From an uncultured Lachnospiraceae bacterium (GTDB lineage Bacteria; Bacillota; Clostridia; Lachnospirales; Lachnospiraceae), in NCBI GenBank assembly GCA_910578825.1, contig CAJTSB010000014.1, forward strand, positions 7,724-71,723: a stretch of DNA of 64,000 bases, read 5' to 3'. The notes below the pieces were generated by a model that was not told where the DNA came from, searched no databases, and saw only the letters and a program-made list of their open reading frames with translations. Below, in pieces: positions 52,821-61,478 of the stretch. The position numbers and the translations under genes were made by a program. Numbering within the stretch: position 1 is the stretch's first letter; the number at the start of each line of letters is the position of its first letter.

Positions 52821-54062
52821 ATGGGCAAGAAACGTAACATTATTGTAGGACAGTCAGGAGGCCCCACTTCCGTAATCAATTCGAGTCTGGCGGGCGTATA
52901 TAAGACCGCAAAAGAAAGAGGATTCGATAAAGTATATGGTATGCTGCACGGCGTACAGGGTTTATTGGACGAACAGTATGTGGATTTATCCACCCAGATT
53001 CATTCGGACATCGACATTGAGCTGTTAAAACGTACCCCTTCCGCTTTCCTTGGCTCCTGCCGTTACAAACTGCCGGAAATCCACGAGAATCCGGAAATCT
53101 ACGAAAAGCTTTTCGAAATTATGGACAAGCTGGACATTGAGACTTTTATCTATATCGGCGGAAACGATTCCATGGATACCATCAAGAAATTATCCGACTA
53201 TGCAATCGTCAAAGGACATTCCCAGAAATTCCTTGGCGTACCTAAGACCATAGACAATGACCTGGCATTAACCGACCATACGCCTGGATTCGGAAGCGCT
53301 GCAAAATATATCGCCGCTTCCACCAAAGAGATTATCCGTGACGCCCTGGGTCTTACCTATAACAAAGAAATGATCACGATTATCGAAGTTATGGGACGTA
53401 ATGCCGGATGGCTGACAGGCGCTACCGCCCTCGCAAAGACCGAAGAATGCGATGGACCGGACGCTATCTATCTGCCGGAGGCCACCTTTGACATCGACAA
53501 ATTCTTACAGACCGTCAAAGGATTATTAGAGAAAAAGAAATCGATTGTCATCGCTGTTTCCGAAGGCATTAAGCTTGCCGACGGAAGATATGTATGCGAG
53601 CTGTCAGGCGGCGGAGAGTATGTAGACGCTTTCGGTCACAAACAGCTGCAGGGAACTGCCGCATATCTTGCAAGTTTCCTGGGTGCAGAGATTGGCTGCA
53701 AAACCCGCAGCGTTGAGTTCTCTACACTTCAGAGAAGCGCGTCACACATGGCTTCCCGTGTAGACATCGACGAGGCATTCATGGTAGGCGGCGCTGCCGT
53801 TAAAGCGGCAGACGAAGGCGACACCGGTAAGATGGTTGTTATCGACCGTATTTCCGATGATCCTTATCAGAGTGCAGCCGGCATCTACGATGTACATCGA
53901 ATTGCCAATCATGAAAAAGTAGTTCCGCGCAACTGGATGAATAAAGAAGGCAATTATGTGACCGATGAATTCATCAACTATATTGAGCCATTGATCCAGG
54001 GAGACTATCAGCCATTCATGGTAAACGGACTTCCACAGCATCTGGTTCTCCGCAAAAACTAA
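52821..54062 (+). CDS. pfp: 6-phosphofructokinase, probably pyrophosphate-dependent
   Basis: 413 aa from the ATG at 52821, 10 nt after AGGAGG; an earlier in-frame ATG at 52746 lies upstream of the promoter -10 and is rejected. It phosphorylates fructose 6-phosphate. GGNDS (113-117) places Asp116 where ATP enzymes have Gly, and PKTIDND (141-147) has Lys in the position linked to PPi use. Both point to the PPi type, though a few such clostridial enzymes use ATP. IIEVMGRNAGWLTG marks the substrate site. One of two plus-strand genes in the window, with own promoter and terminator. Confidence 0.93.
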   Translation: MGKKRNIIVGQSGGPTSVINSSLAGVYKTAKERGFDKVYGMLHGVQGLLDEQYVDLSTQIHSDIDIELLKRTPSAFLGSCRYKLPEIHENPEIYEKLFEIMDKLDIETFIYIGGNDSMDTIKKLSDYAIVKGHSQKFLGVPKTIDNDLALTDHTPGFGSAAKYIAASTKEIIRDALGLTYNKEMITIIEVMGRNAGWLTGATALAKTEECDGPDAIYLPEATFDIDKFLQTVKGLLEKKKSIVIAVSEGIKLADGRYVCELSGGGEYVDAFGHKQLQGTAAYLASFLGAEIGCKTRSVEFSTLQRSASHMASRVDIDEAFMVGGAAVKAADEGDTGKMVVIDRISDDPYQSAAGIYDVHRIANHEKVVPRNWMNKEGNYVTDEFINYIEPLIQGDYQPFMVNGLPQHLVLRKN

Positions 54063-54094
54063 TCTATCATTTGAACAGGAAAATCCTGTCTGCA

Positions 54095-54132
54095 AAAAGT
54101 ACCAGACTCCTGCAAAGGAATCTGGTACTTTT
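54095..54132. terminator. Bidirectional terminator between pfp and dut
   Basis: 16-nt arms, AAAAGTACCAGACTCC (54095-54110) and GGAATCTGGTACTTTT (54117-54132), with one mismatch and a 6-nt loop. There are T-runs on both strands, serving the converging pfp and dut genes. Confidence 0.85.
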
Positions 54133-54155
54133 ATATGCTTGCAAATTACTTTTCC

Positions 54156-54590
54156 TTATTTCACACCGGTCGTTCCAAAACCGCCCCGGTTCTTATTTTC
54201 CAACGTTTCTGTCTCTTCAAATACGATATGGGGCTGGTTCTCCATAATGCGGAACTGACAAATGCGGTCGTTCCTGTGAATAACCGTGTCTCTGGTGGCA
54301 TACACCGGCATATACCACATATCCTCATCGCCGCAGTAACTTCCATCTATAACGCCGCAGCTATTCACCTGCAGAATTCCATAGTTCTTAAACGTAGAGC
54401 TTCTCGGCACAACATGAGCCTCATACCCTGCCGGCAGCTGCATAGCCACACCCAGCGGAATCAGTTTGAACTCTCCTGTCTTAAGCTCAACCGTCTCACT
54501 GGCGCGCAAGTCAATCCAATCCGACTTGCCATCAATGTAAGCAAGCTTGTCAATCTCCTGTGTAAAATATTTTATCCTGACTGTTTCCAT
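54156..54590 (-). CDS. dut: dUTP diphosphatase
   Basis: 144 aa from the second ATG (54588-54590), which has AGGAG 6 nt upstream; the first ATG abuts that site. All five trimeric-dUTPase motifs can be seen: DLRASETVEL, VVPRSSTFKNYGI, CGVIDGSYCGDE, NDRICQFRIM and the C-terminal NRGGFGTTG. It removes dUTP and supplies dUMP for thymidylate synthesis. Located 20 nt after the transglycosylase stop, so probably cotranscribed with it. Confidence 0.96.
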   Translation of the reverse strand: METVRIKYFTQEIDKLAYIDGKSDWIDLRASETVELKTGEFKLIPLGVAMQLPAGYEAHVVPRSSTFKNYGILQVNSCGVIDGSYCGDEDMWYMPVYATRDTVIHRNDRICQFRIMENQPHIVFEETETLENKNRGGFGTTGVK

Positions 54591-54609
54591 TTCCATCTCC
54601 TGATTCGAA

Positions 54610-55365
54610 TTATTGTCCCAGCAGATTCATCACCACAGGCGTATAATGCAATCCCTGATATGCATAGTATGAGTCGTTCTGTTTGTCTTCTTCCTTCTCC
54701 TGCTCTGCCTTTACCTCTTCCTGCTCTGCCTGTTGCAGCTTGATATACATGTCAATGAATTTCAGATAATCTTCATAGGAGAAAAGCTGTTCCAGGATGC
54801 TCTGATAATAAGTATCTTCCACTTCCTGTACCGATGCTGCCGCCATACTGCCGTCTGTATTGATATTATAGGACGCATTCGGCACCTCCACGCCGCCGTT
54901 CATATACCCTGTGACCTTGACCACGTAATTCTGCGTCTCCTCAAATGGCGGAATGCCTCCATACTTTGCTACATTATTACTTCCGGCATTGTACGCAGCA
55001 AGCGCAAGGCTTACATTTCCATCGTACTTCTCCAGCATCTGACTGATATACTTCGTTCCGCCCATAATATTCTGGTAGGGGTCGTAAGAATCCGTAACAC
55101 CAAGTTCCCGCGCTGTCGCAGGCATTAACTGCATAATTCCCTGCGCTCCCGCACCAGAGGTTGCATTGGGGTTAAAATCAGATTCCGCTTTCGCAATCGC
55201 CTTAATCAGGTTCTTCGGTACATTGTACTTCTCTGCCGCTTCCGCAAAAATCTCTTCCAGAGACGCCGTAGTCTGCAGATAAGAAGAGAAATCCTCTCCC
55301 TGCACCGCCGTTGTCGTTGTCTGAGTTCCGGTACTGTCCGTACCCTGTATCGCGTTTACTCTCAT
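54610..55365 (-). CDS. SLT-family lytic transglycosylase without signal peptide
   Basis: 251 aa. The transglycosylase domain spans about 38-145: AIAKAESDFNPNATSGAGAQGIMQLMP with catalytic Glu61, then LALAAYNAGSNNVAKYGGIPPFEETQNYV. It cleaves peptidoglycan glycan strands with anhydro-sugar formation. The N-terminus MRVNAIQGTDSTGTQTTTT is hydrophilic, so export must use another route, for example a flagellar-type apparatus, or the protein is released otherwise. The C-terminal 60 residues are charged (EQEEVKAEQEKEEDKQND). GGGAG precedes the ATG, 17 nt after the S1 gene. Confidence 0.9.
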   Translation of the reverse strand: MRVNAIQGTDSTGTQTTTTAVQGEDFSSYLQTTASLEEIFAEAAEKYNVPKNLIKAIAKAESDFNPNATSGAGAQGIMQLMPATARELGVTDSYDPYQNIMGGTKYISQMLEKYDGNVSLALAAYNAGSNNVAKYGGIPPFEETQNYVVKVTGYMNGGVEVPNASYNINTDGSMAAASVQEVEDTYYQSILEQLFSYEDYLKFIDMYIKLQQAEQEEVKAEQEKEEDKQNDSYYAYQGLHYTPVVMNLLGQ

Positions 55366-55382
55366 ATGAAATGACTCCCTTT

Positions 55383-56285
55383 CTATATTTTTATACCAGC
55401 TAACAAATCTGCAAGGCTTGTAGATGCATTTTCATTGGAAATATATTGTTCGGTCTGTTCTGTCTTCTCCACGTCTACCATTTCCTCTTCCAATGCTTTC
55501 ATGCTGAGACTTACCTTGTTGTCATTCGTATTCAGTACCTTGACTTTTACTTTCTGACCTGTGCTCAAAACCTCGGAAGGCTTGCCTATCCTCCTCTGGG
55601 AAATCTGTGAAATATGCACTAATCCACTGATTCCATCGCCCAAATCCACAAAAGCGCCATAAGGCATCAATGATTCCACTGTGCCCTCAAGCACCGTTCC
55701 AGGCACCATCCGCGCAACCTTGCGGTCATGCTCTTCCTGTCTCTTCTCCTTCAAAATAACTTTTACTGAGAGCACCAGTTTCTTTTTCGATTCCTCTACG
55801 GTAATCACTCTTGCCTGCACTTCACGTCCCAGCCAGTCCTCGGTAGCCTCCACATAAGACAAATCAAGCTGAGATGCCGGAATAAAACCACGAATTCCTT
55901 CCACATAAGCAACAACACCGCTGGGAACGATTCCCGCTATCTTCACGGAAAGCTCTGTCTTCTCCTCAAAATATGTATGTAACTTCTCCCAGGCAAGCAC
56001 ATCATTGGCCTCTTTCTTAGACAACTGAATGTTGCCTTGTCCATCATCAAGTTTGACGACCGTGCCCTCGATGACATCCCCCGGATGTACATCTTCCATC
56101 ACATGGAAATTCGGATCATTACTCAAATCTTCCACTTTGATGACGCCCTGCGTGTAATATTTCAAATCCAATGTTACTTCTTCCTCTGTTACGCCGAGCA
56201 CGACACCTGAAATAATATCGCCTTCCTTAATCTCACGGAAGGATGCTTCTAACTCTTCTTTATAATCTTCCATAGATTCTGCCAT
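55383..56285 (-). CDS. S1 RNA-binding-domain protein, ribosomal protein S1-like
   Basis: 300 aa from the ATG at 56283-56285 (AAGGAG 9 nt upstream). Three S1 domains: about 20-90 (IKEGDIISGVVLGVTEEEVTLDLKY), 105-175 (LSVKIAGIVPSGVVAYVEGIRGFIPASQL) and 193-262 (VPGTVLEGTVESLMPYGAFVDLGDGISGLVHISQIS). The tail is acidic. Short S1 proteins of this kind in Firmicutes bind mRNA and may assist translation or RNA decay. Not fused to IspH as in some Clostridia. Upstream gene is a hotdog thioesterase, 65 nt away. Confidence 0.92.
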   Translation of the reverse strand: MAESMEDYKEELEASFREIKEGDIISGVVLGVTEEEVTLDLKYYTQGVIKVEDLSNDPNFHVMEDVHPGDVIEGTVVKLDDGQGNIQLSKKEANDVLAWEKLHTYFEEKTELSVKIAGIVPSGVVAYVEGIRGFIPASQLDLSYVEATEDWLGREVQARVITVEESKKKLVLSVKVILKEKRQEEHDRKVARMVPGTVLEGTVESLMPYGAFVDLGDGISGLVHISQISQRRIGKPSEVLSTGQKVKVKVLNTNDNKVSLSMKALEEEMVDVEKTEQTEQYISNENASTSLADLLAGIKI

Positions 56286-56350
56286 AATCAACGCTCCTTT
56301 TCTCATATCTACATAATTACTACTATTCTAACAGAAAAACAAGAAAATTA

Positions 56351-56737
56351 CTAGTTTTTTTTCTGATTTGCCTTATTTTGAAATTTTTCTTCCTCTACAA
56401 TAAAGCGTTCATGGACAGCCTTTCCGATTTCACCCTTTTCATCTTTCGCTATAACAGTAAATGATAATTTTCTTCCATCTGCCTTTTCCAGTATAGATTC
56501 ACAGTATACTTTCATACCCACAGGCGTAGGGGCAAGATGATCCAATTCCAAGCGGATTCCTACGGTCCCCATGCCTGACTCAAGTTCCCCTGCTACGCTC
56601 TTCCATGCCGTCTCCTCCATCAAAGCCGCCATCCGGGGTGTTGCAAGCACCTCCAAAGTACCGCTCTTATGTGCTTTCGCCGTGTCCTCTTCGGTTACAA
56701 TAATTTCCTGATATCCCTTTATTCCTGTCTGCAGCAT
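56351..56737 (-). CDS. Hotdog-fold thioesterase, FlK-like
   Basis: 128 aa, one hotdog domain. The segment SGTLEVLATPRMAALMEETAWKSV matches the helix of fluoroacetyl-CoA-thioesterase-like proteins, and GMGTVGIRLELDHLAPTPVGMKVYCES the beta-sheet with His (LDHL). These enzymes hydrolyse acyl-CoA thioesters; the substrate is unknown in Clostridia. Strong AAGGAGG upstream. It may start the unit running through the S1 protein, the transglycosylase and dut. Confidence 0.85.
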   Translation of the reverse strand: MLQTGIKGYQEIIVTEEDTAKAHKSGTLEVLATPRMAALMEETAWKSVAGELESGMGTVGIRLELDHLAPTPVGMKVYCESILEKADGRKLSFTVIAKDEKGEIGKAVHERFIVEEEKFQNKANQKKN

Positions 56738-56795
56738 ATTTGTCCTCCTTTTTATCCAATAACTCTTTCGTCTTTTCTCAACATTTTCGGATGTT

Positions 56796-56833
56796 CAAAA
56801 CCCCCGGCAGACATCTTACAATGTCCGCCGGGG
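56796..56833 (-). terminator. Terminator of the glycosidase operon
   Basis: GC-rich 13-nt arms at 56802-56814 and 56821-56833 (CCCCGGC then GACAT, and the complement) with one mismatch and a 6-nt loop. On the minus strand it is followed by GGTTTTG. It lies 26 nt past the stop of the last glycosidase gene. Confidence 0.85.
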
Positions 56834-56858
56834 ATAAATTGCCGGCACAGTTTTGCGC

Positions 56859-59405
56859 CTATTTTACTTTCACGGTAATGGTTGCCTTCACTTTACTGTT
56901 GCTTGACGGTTTTACCGTAATCTTTGCTGTTCCTTTCTTCTTCGCCGTAATCTTTCCATCTGCTGAGACAGATGCGATCTTCGGCTTATTTGACTTATAT
57001 TTGAATTTGGAACATGTTGTGCCTTTCGGTACGCTCGCCTTAATCTGGGACGTCTTCTTCACCTTGAGACTTACGGATTTCTTCTTTACTGTCACCTTAT
57101 TCGGAATACCTTTTACAGTCACCTTACAGGTTGCTTTCGCTCCGCCGGGAGCAAGCGCTGTGATTACCGCATTGCCCTGACCCTTTGCTGTCACAAGACC
57201 TGTCTTCGCATCTACCGCTGCCACCTTGCCATTGCTGCTGGTATAGGTTATTTTAGAAGTCTCTTTGTCAAGATCCGCTTCCGCGCTCAGTTTTGCCGTC
57301 GTCTTCAAACCATCGGCTGCCTTCGTGCAGATTGTCACGGATTCCTCCTCAAAACTTACGGAAGAGGCATACATTACAGGCGTCTTAATCCGCTTGTTCG
57401 CCAACAGCTTATCCGCACGTTTTTCCAGCTGGTCTAACCGTTTGCTGGACGTAGCCTCCTTGCCCTGACTCAAAATCGTTTTCATCTGCGCTTTTACGCT
57501 ATCCGTATAATCGTTACCTGCTATCGCCTTTTCCAGCTCCGTTTGTTTCGTATCAAATCTTCTGGAATCTACCTTAATATAATCAATTTCATGCCAGTTA
57601 TTCACCGTATCATCTGCGTTATAGGTATCTATCAGCGTGTTGTACTCCTCCACGGTAATCGGAATCATACCGCCGTGAGTACCAACATCTCCGCCAGTAC
57701 GCCCAAATGTTCCCTCTGCCGCCTTCTTAATGCTGTTAGGCTCTGATAAATCCGTCGTCAGATAAGGCTCATAGCGAATACTCATATCACCATAGTTATC
57801 AATCATGACGCACCATTCATCGCGGTCAATAAATTTGAACAATGTCGCTCCTTCGTATGCGCCACTGTATCCCTCCATCTCTTTCTGGGAAATCTTCTCA
57901 AAATGGTCTCCAACAGACTCATTCTTAAACCAGTTCCAGACGATCTCCGCTCTCTTAAGATCCCTGTTATCAGACAAATCACTAAAATCAGACATCCCGG
58001 CATACTCTTTTCCATCCAGGGTAAATGGTGTGATTCTCTTAGGATCTGTCGCATCATAAGCGTCCTGGTTCTCATCTCCCTCATACTTAGGATCAAGCAC
58101 CGTGTCCGCACTCATCAGCTCAATATGGTTGTTTGTTTCATCCTTCACCAAACGAAACAGCGTGCCATAAGGATTCCCATCCTCATCTGCTACCCAAAGC
58201 TGGGAAGTGTCGATATTTCCATAACCATCGTGAACCTTATTCGGAACTTTGTTTTTCCAGTTCTGAAAAAATGGCTCCTGTTCACAGAGTTTTGTTGGAC
58301 CAAAGGTAACAAAATCTTTCGTTTCATTGCAGTACAGGCGGTCTCTCGTCCTGCCGTCTACATTCGTACGTGCCGACCAGTAGACGAGATAGTTGTCTTT
58401 CGCCGGGTTATAAATTGCCTCCGGCGCCCACGCCATACATGCGTCAACCTCTGTGCCCACATCAACATAACGCCTTGTCCAGTGTACCCAGTCCTCGGTC
58501 TCCCAAATGAAAAGTTTTGTACTGCCATATGGGCTTGTCGTCATGGTTCCCCAGTTACCGACCACATTGTTCGTCCGGTTACCACCGTATTTTTCTGCCA
58601 TCGTATTCAAATCCGTGGCAAGCAGCCATACTTTACTGGAATCTATGCTGTTCTTTCTGCACCCGCGAATGAGATAGGGGTCGCGGACGCCCTGGTCTTC
58701 TCCCTCAAAGGGAAATAGCGTGGAGGCGTCGCCCGTTTTTGTCTGTTCAATATCAGCATCTTCCTTTACCTTATAATTATAACTGGTTGGTGAATATTTT
58801 TCAATCAGATCCGCGTAATCCATACCCACCTCAAAAAGCGGATTGCAGCCGTTTAATGCCGTCCAGTTCAAACCATCCTCACTGAGGAAAAAATGAATTT
58901 GCTGCACATCTCTGTAATCAAGATGGTTTCCTTTGCCGACGGGGTCTTTATCTGCAAAACACACATACACATATCCGGCATAGGAATCATCAGACAGTCC
59001 CGCACGAATGGTCAACGGAAATTGTTTCTCAACCTTGCCGTTCTCTACGCCTTCAATCCCATCCGCTACCGTCACCGTGGCTTTCAGCGTAAATTTATAA
59101 TCATTCTCGCCTGCAAGGGGTCTTGTAATCTTCAATTTGTTGCCTTCTACCTTCACATATTTCTCGTCCTTCGGCTGCACACTATATGTAATCTGTGCTC
59201 CATCTACTCCGCTTATCTCGGCAGGAAGTTCCAAATCCTCGGTCAAAAGCTGATTGACGTTCGATTCCCGGATAACCAATTTGCTCCTGATGGTATCAGC
59301 GCTCACCGCTGCCCTGGACTCAAGGACAGTCGTCGGCACAGCGCCGACCACCAACCCCGTCGTCAGACAAACGGCAAGCAAAGTATTTATGATTCTACGT
59401 TTCAT
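56859..59405 (-). CDS. Secreted GH43-type glycosidase with Ig-like domains
   Basis: 848 aa from the ATG at 59403-59405 (AGGAGG 8 nt upstream). A signal peptide covers about 1-33. An atrophied bacterial Ig domain (about 37-135, ending FPLTIRAGLSDD) precedes a five-bladed propeller glycosidase domain (about 140-620). Candidate catalytic acids are in GVRDPYLI, WAPEAIYN and YEGATLFKF. A helical FIVAR-like segment (about 640-690) and two Big_2-type domains (GKVAAVDAKTGLVTAKGQG, then KIASVSADGKITAKKKG) follow, ending lysine-rich (KVKATITVKVK). Likely an arabinofuranosidase or xylosidase held at the cell surface by its basic tail. Third gene of the operon. Confidence 0.85.
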   Translation of the reverse strand: MKRRIINTLLAVCLTTGLVVGAVPTTVLESRAAVSADTIRSKLVIRESNVNQLLTEDLELPAEISGVDGAQITYSVQPKDEKYVKVEGNKLKITRPLAGENDYKFTLKATVTVADGIEGVENGKVEKQFPLTIRAGLSDDSYAGYVYVCFADKDPVGKGNHLDYRDVQQIHFFLSEDGLNWTALNGCNPLFEVGMDYADLIEKYSPTSYNYKVKEDADIEQTKTGDASTLFPFEGEDQGVRDPYLIRGCRKNSIDSSKVWLLATDLNTMAEKYGGNRTNNVVGNWGTMTTSPYGSTKLFIWETEDWVHWTRRYVDVGTEVDACMAWAPEAIYNPAKDNYLVYWSARTNVDGRTRDRLYCNETKDFVTFGPTKLCEQEPFFQNWKNKVPNKVHDGYGNIDTSQLWVADEDGNPYGTLFRLVKDETNNHIELMSADTVLDPKYEGDENQDAYDATDPKRITPFTLDGKEYAGMSDFSDLSDNRDLKRAEIVWNWFKNESVGDHFEKISQKEMEGYSGAYEGATLFKFIDRDEWCVMIDNYGDMSIRYEPYLTTDLSEPNSIKKAAEGTFGRTGGDVGTHGGMIPITVEEYNTLIDTYNADDTVNNWHEIDYIKVDSRRFDTKQTELEKAIAGNDYTDSVKAQMKTILSQGKEATSSKRLDQLEKRADKLLANKRIKTPVMYASSVSFEEESVTICTKAADGLKTTAKLSAEADLDKETSKITYTSSNGKVAAVDAKTGLVTAKGQGNAVITALAPGGAKATCKVTVKGIPNKVTVKKKSVSLKVKKTSQIKASVPKGTTCSKFKYKSNKPKIASVSADGKITAKKKGTAKITVKPSSNSKVKATITVKVK

Positions 59406-59430
59406 CACGATTTCCTCCTGTCATATCCGA

Positions 59431-61425
59431 TTATTTCTTGATTTTAATCGTCTTCGTCATGGTAACTTTTCCAACTTTTGCAGTTACTTTCACTTTACCA
59501 GCCTTCTTTGCCGTCAGTTTTCCGCTGGAAGATATCTTTGCCAGTTTCTTACCCTTTTTATCCAAAGACCATTTTGCCTTGCCGGAAATTCCGGTCACTT
59601 TTAATTTGATGGATTTTTTGGCTTTTACCGTGCTTGCTCCGGTAATGTCGCCGACTTTAACGACCACCGTCCTGGTAATGCTCTTGCCACCCATTGCCAC
59701 TTTGACATAAACTCTTCCGTTTCCTGCCGATTTGGCGGTAATCTTACCAGACTTATTGACAGAAACGGCTCCTGTTGCACGATATGTAATCACTGCGTTC
59801 TTATCATTGACGCCGCCAGGAAGTACCAGATTCACGGTTGTCGTCTTGCCTTTTGCCAGAGAACCTGCATTGGCAGATGCTCTGACGCTGCCAAGATTTA
59901 CATCAACCTTAACCAGCGTATAATATTCCTGCGCGTATCCGTCATATTTTGCCTCTATTCTGGTGACAACCATCGCATATCCTACATTCTTAGCCGTCAC
60001 TTTGCCAGTGGCGTCCACGACCGCAACGTCCGTATCCTGAGACTCATAGCTGATTTTCACCGTTCCTTTTACGGAAGCCGGCACATCTTTCACTTTTACA
60101 GATGAAATCTGTTTCGGCAGTAAATTCAATGACGCCGGCGCCGGATTGAAACCATCCGCCAACGCTCCAAAGGGATCTAAATACTCTGCGGAGAACTCTG
60201 CTTTTGCCAGCGCCTTATTGATATCGCTGATTGCCCGGTCAATTTCTGTTTGACTCTTTGCGGCTGCCGCACTGTCTGCCGCCTTCTGAAGATCTTTTTT
60301 GGATTCCTCGTTGCAATATCCTCCGTTCAGTGCATCGGTAACCCTTGCAACTGCCGCATTCAGTCCGGAACGATCCGCAGGTTTCACTATCACGGTAAAT
60401 GTTTTCTCTCCCACCAGGGTTCCCGATTCCGTCCTGGCTTTCAGAGTTACCGTCGTATCCCTCGCCGGATTGATGACCTTTCCCTCAGATGTAACAACCG
60501 CCTCATTTTGGGACGTCCAGGTAATCGGCAAATCTCCGTGAGTCTTCGGCAGATTCAGGTCATATTTAACAGCGCTCTCTGATTGATTTTTTCCGAGTAT
60601 GCTTTCCACCTTCATGGCGTTTTCAAATTCTGTCTGAAATTTCTCCTGATACGGCGCCTGAACTTCAGCGTCTGTCAGAACGCCATCATAAATCTTAAAA
60701 GATGAAATCTTGCCATTGAAGTTTGTATCACCGCTCCAGACAGACTTTCCGATATAGCCAAGCACATTATTTTTACAACCTTTCGCAATAACGTCATCTA
60801 CAATACTATAACCGCTCGCAAGACTGGTATTTCCTTCTGCATCCTGAATCGGCACGCCATCAATATAGAGTTTGATGGTTCCCTCATCAAATACCAGATC
60901 CACGGTATAGAACTGCTCATCCTCCAACATCCGAGCTGTACTGAACAATTTCTCAACACTGGCATTCTTAATTCCCGCTCTTACCGGTCCATTATCAAAC
61001 CTGGGGCAATAAAACATATAATTTGCTCCCGTTCCCTGTGGATTCGATCCCAAACAGAATAACCAGGAATGAACGCCTGTCGTTGCGCTTCTGGCATATC
61101 TCGTCTCAATCGTAAACTTCTCCTGATCCGTCAGATTATCCATGATACTCGTCGGAAATTCCACATATGCATTGGCATTTTTAAGCTCCATCACACCGTT
61201 TTCCGCATCAAATGCAACATTGGTTTTACCCTGAATAGTCGCATCATTGTTATTGCCTGACTTGTCTTTAATCTTGCCCTCTTCCTCCTTAGAGAAATCA
61301 TAATCTACCGCCAGCTTATGTCCTTCCTGACCAGCTGCATCTGCCGTAGCAACGTTTCCGGTAAATACTGTAGTTGCTACCAGAGCACATGCAAGCAATC
61401 CGCTTACTATCTTTTTTACTCTCAT
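59431..61425 (-). CDS. Secreted LamG/Ig multidomain protein without evident catalytic domain
   Basis: 664 aa from the ATG at 61423-61425 (GGGAG upstream). A signal peptide covers about 1-31 (VATADAA). A LamG/concanavalin-like lectin domain (about 38-255) carries YVEFPTSIMDN and IKLYIDGVPIQDAEG. Then come an atrophied Ig domain (about 270-350), a helical FIVAR-like segment (about 355-415) and three Big_2-type repeats (VVDATGKVTAKNVG, SVNKSGKITAKSAG, KISSSGKLTAKKAG), with a lysine-rich end. No glycosidase signature. It probably binds the same polysaccharide the flanking enzymes cut, although some LamG-like domains belong to unclassified hydrolases. Confidence 0.82.
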   Translation of the reverse strand: MRVKKIVSGLLACALVATTVFTGNVATADAAGQEGHKLAVDYDFSKEEEGKIKDKSGNNNDATIQGKTNVAFDAENGVMELKNANAYVEFPTSIMDNLTDQEKFTIETRYARSATTGVHSWLFCLGSNPQGTGANYMFYCPRFDNGPVRAGIKNASVEKLFSTARMLEDEQFYTVDLVFDEGTIKLYIDGVPIQDAEGNTSLASGYSIVDDVIAKGCKNNVLGYIGKSVWSGDTNFNGKISSFKIYDGVLTDAEVQAPYQEKFQTEFENAMKVESILGKNQSESAVKYDLNLPKTHGDLPITWTSQNEAVVTSEGKVINPARDTTVTLKARTESGTLVGEKTFTVIVKPADRSGLNAAVARVTDALNGGYCNEESKKDLQKAADSAAAAKSQTEIDRAISDINKALAKAEFSAEYLDPFGALADGFNPAPASLNLLPKQISSVKVKDVPASVKGTVKISYESQDTDVAVVDATGKVTAKNVGYAMVVTRIEAKYDGYAQEYYTLVKVDVNLGSVRASANAGSLAKGKTTTVNLVLPGGVNDKNAVITYRATGAVSVNKSGKITAKSAGNGRVYVKVAMGGKSITRTVVVKVGDITGASTVKAKKSIKLKVTGISGKAKWSLDKKGKKLAKISSSGKLTAKKAGKVKVTAKVGKVTMTKTIKIKK

Positions 61426-61478
61426 GATAATTCTCCCTTCCATGTGGATATATTGTTTTCGTCCGGTTCCTCAGACAA

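Noticed and set aside
57903..58718. 271-aa plus-strand open frame
   Set aside because: Antisense to the GH43 domain of the third glycosidase-operon gene; no domain and no ribosome binding site.
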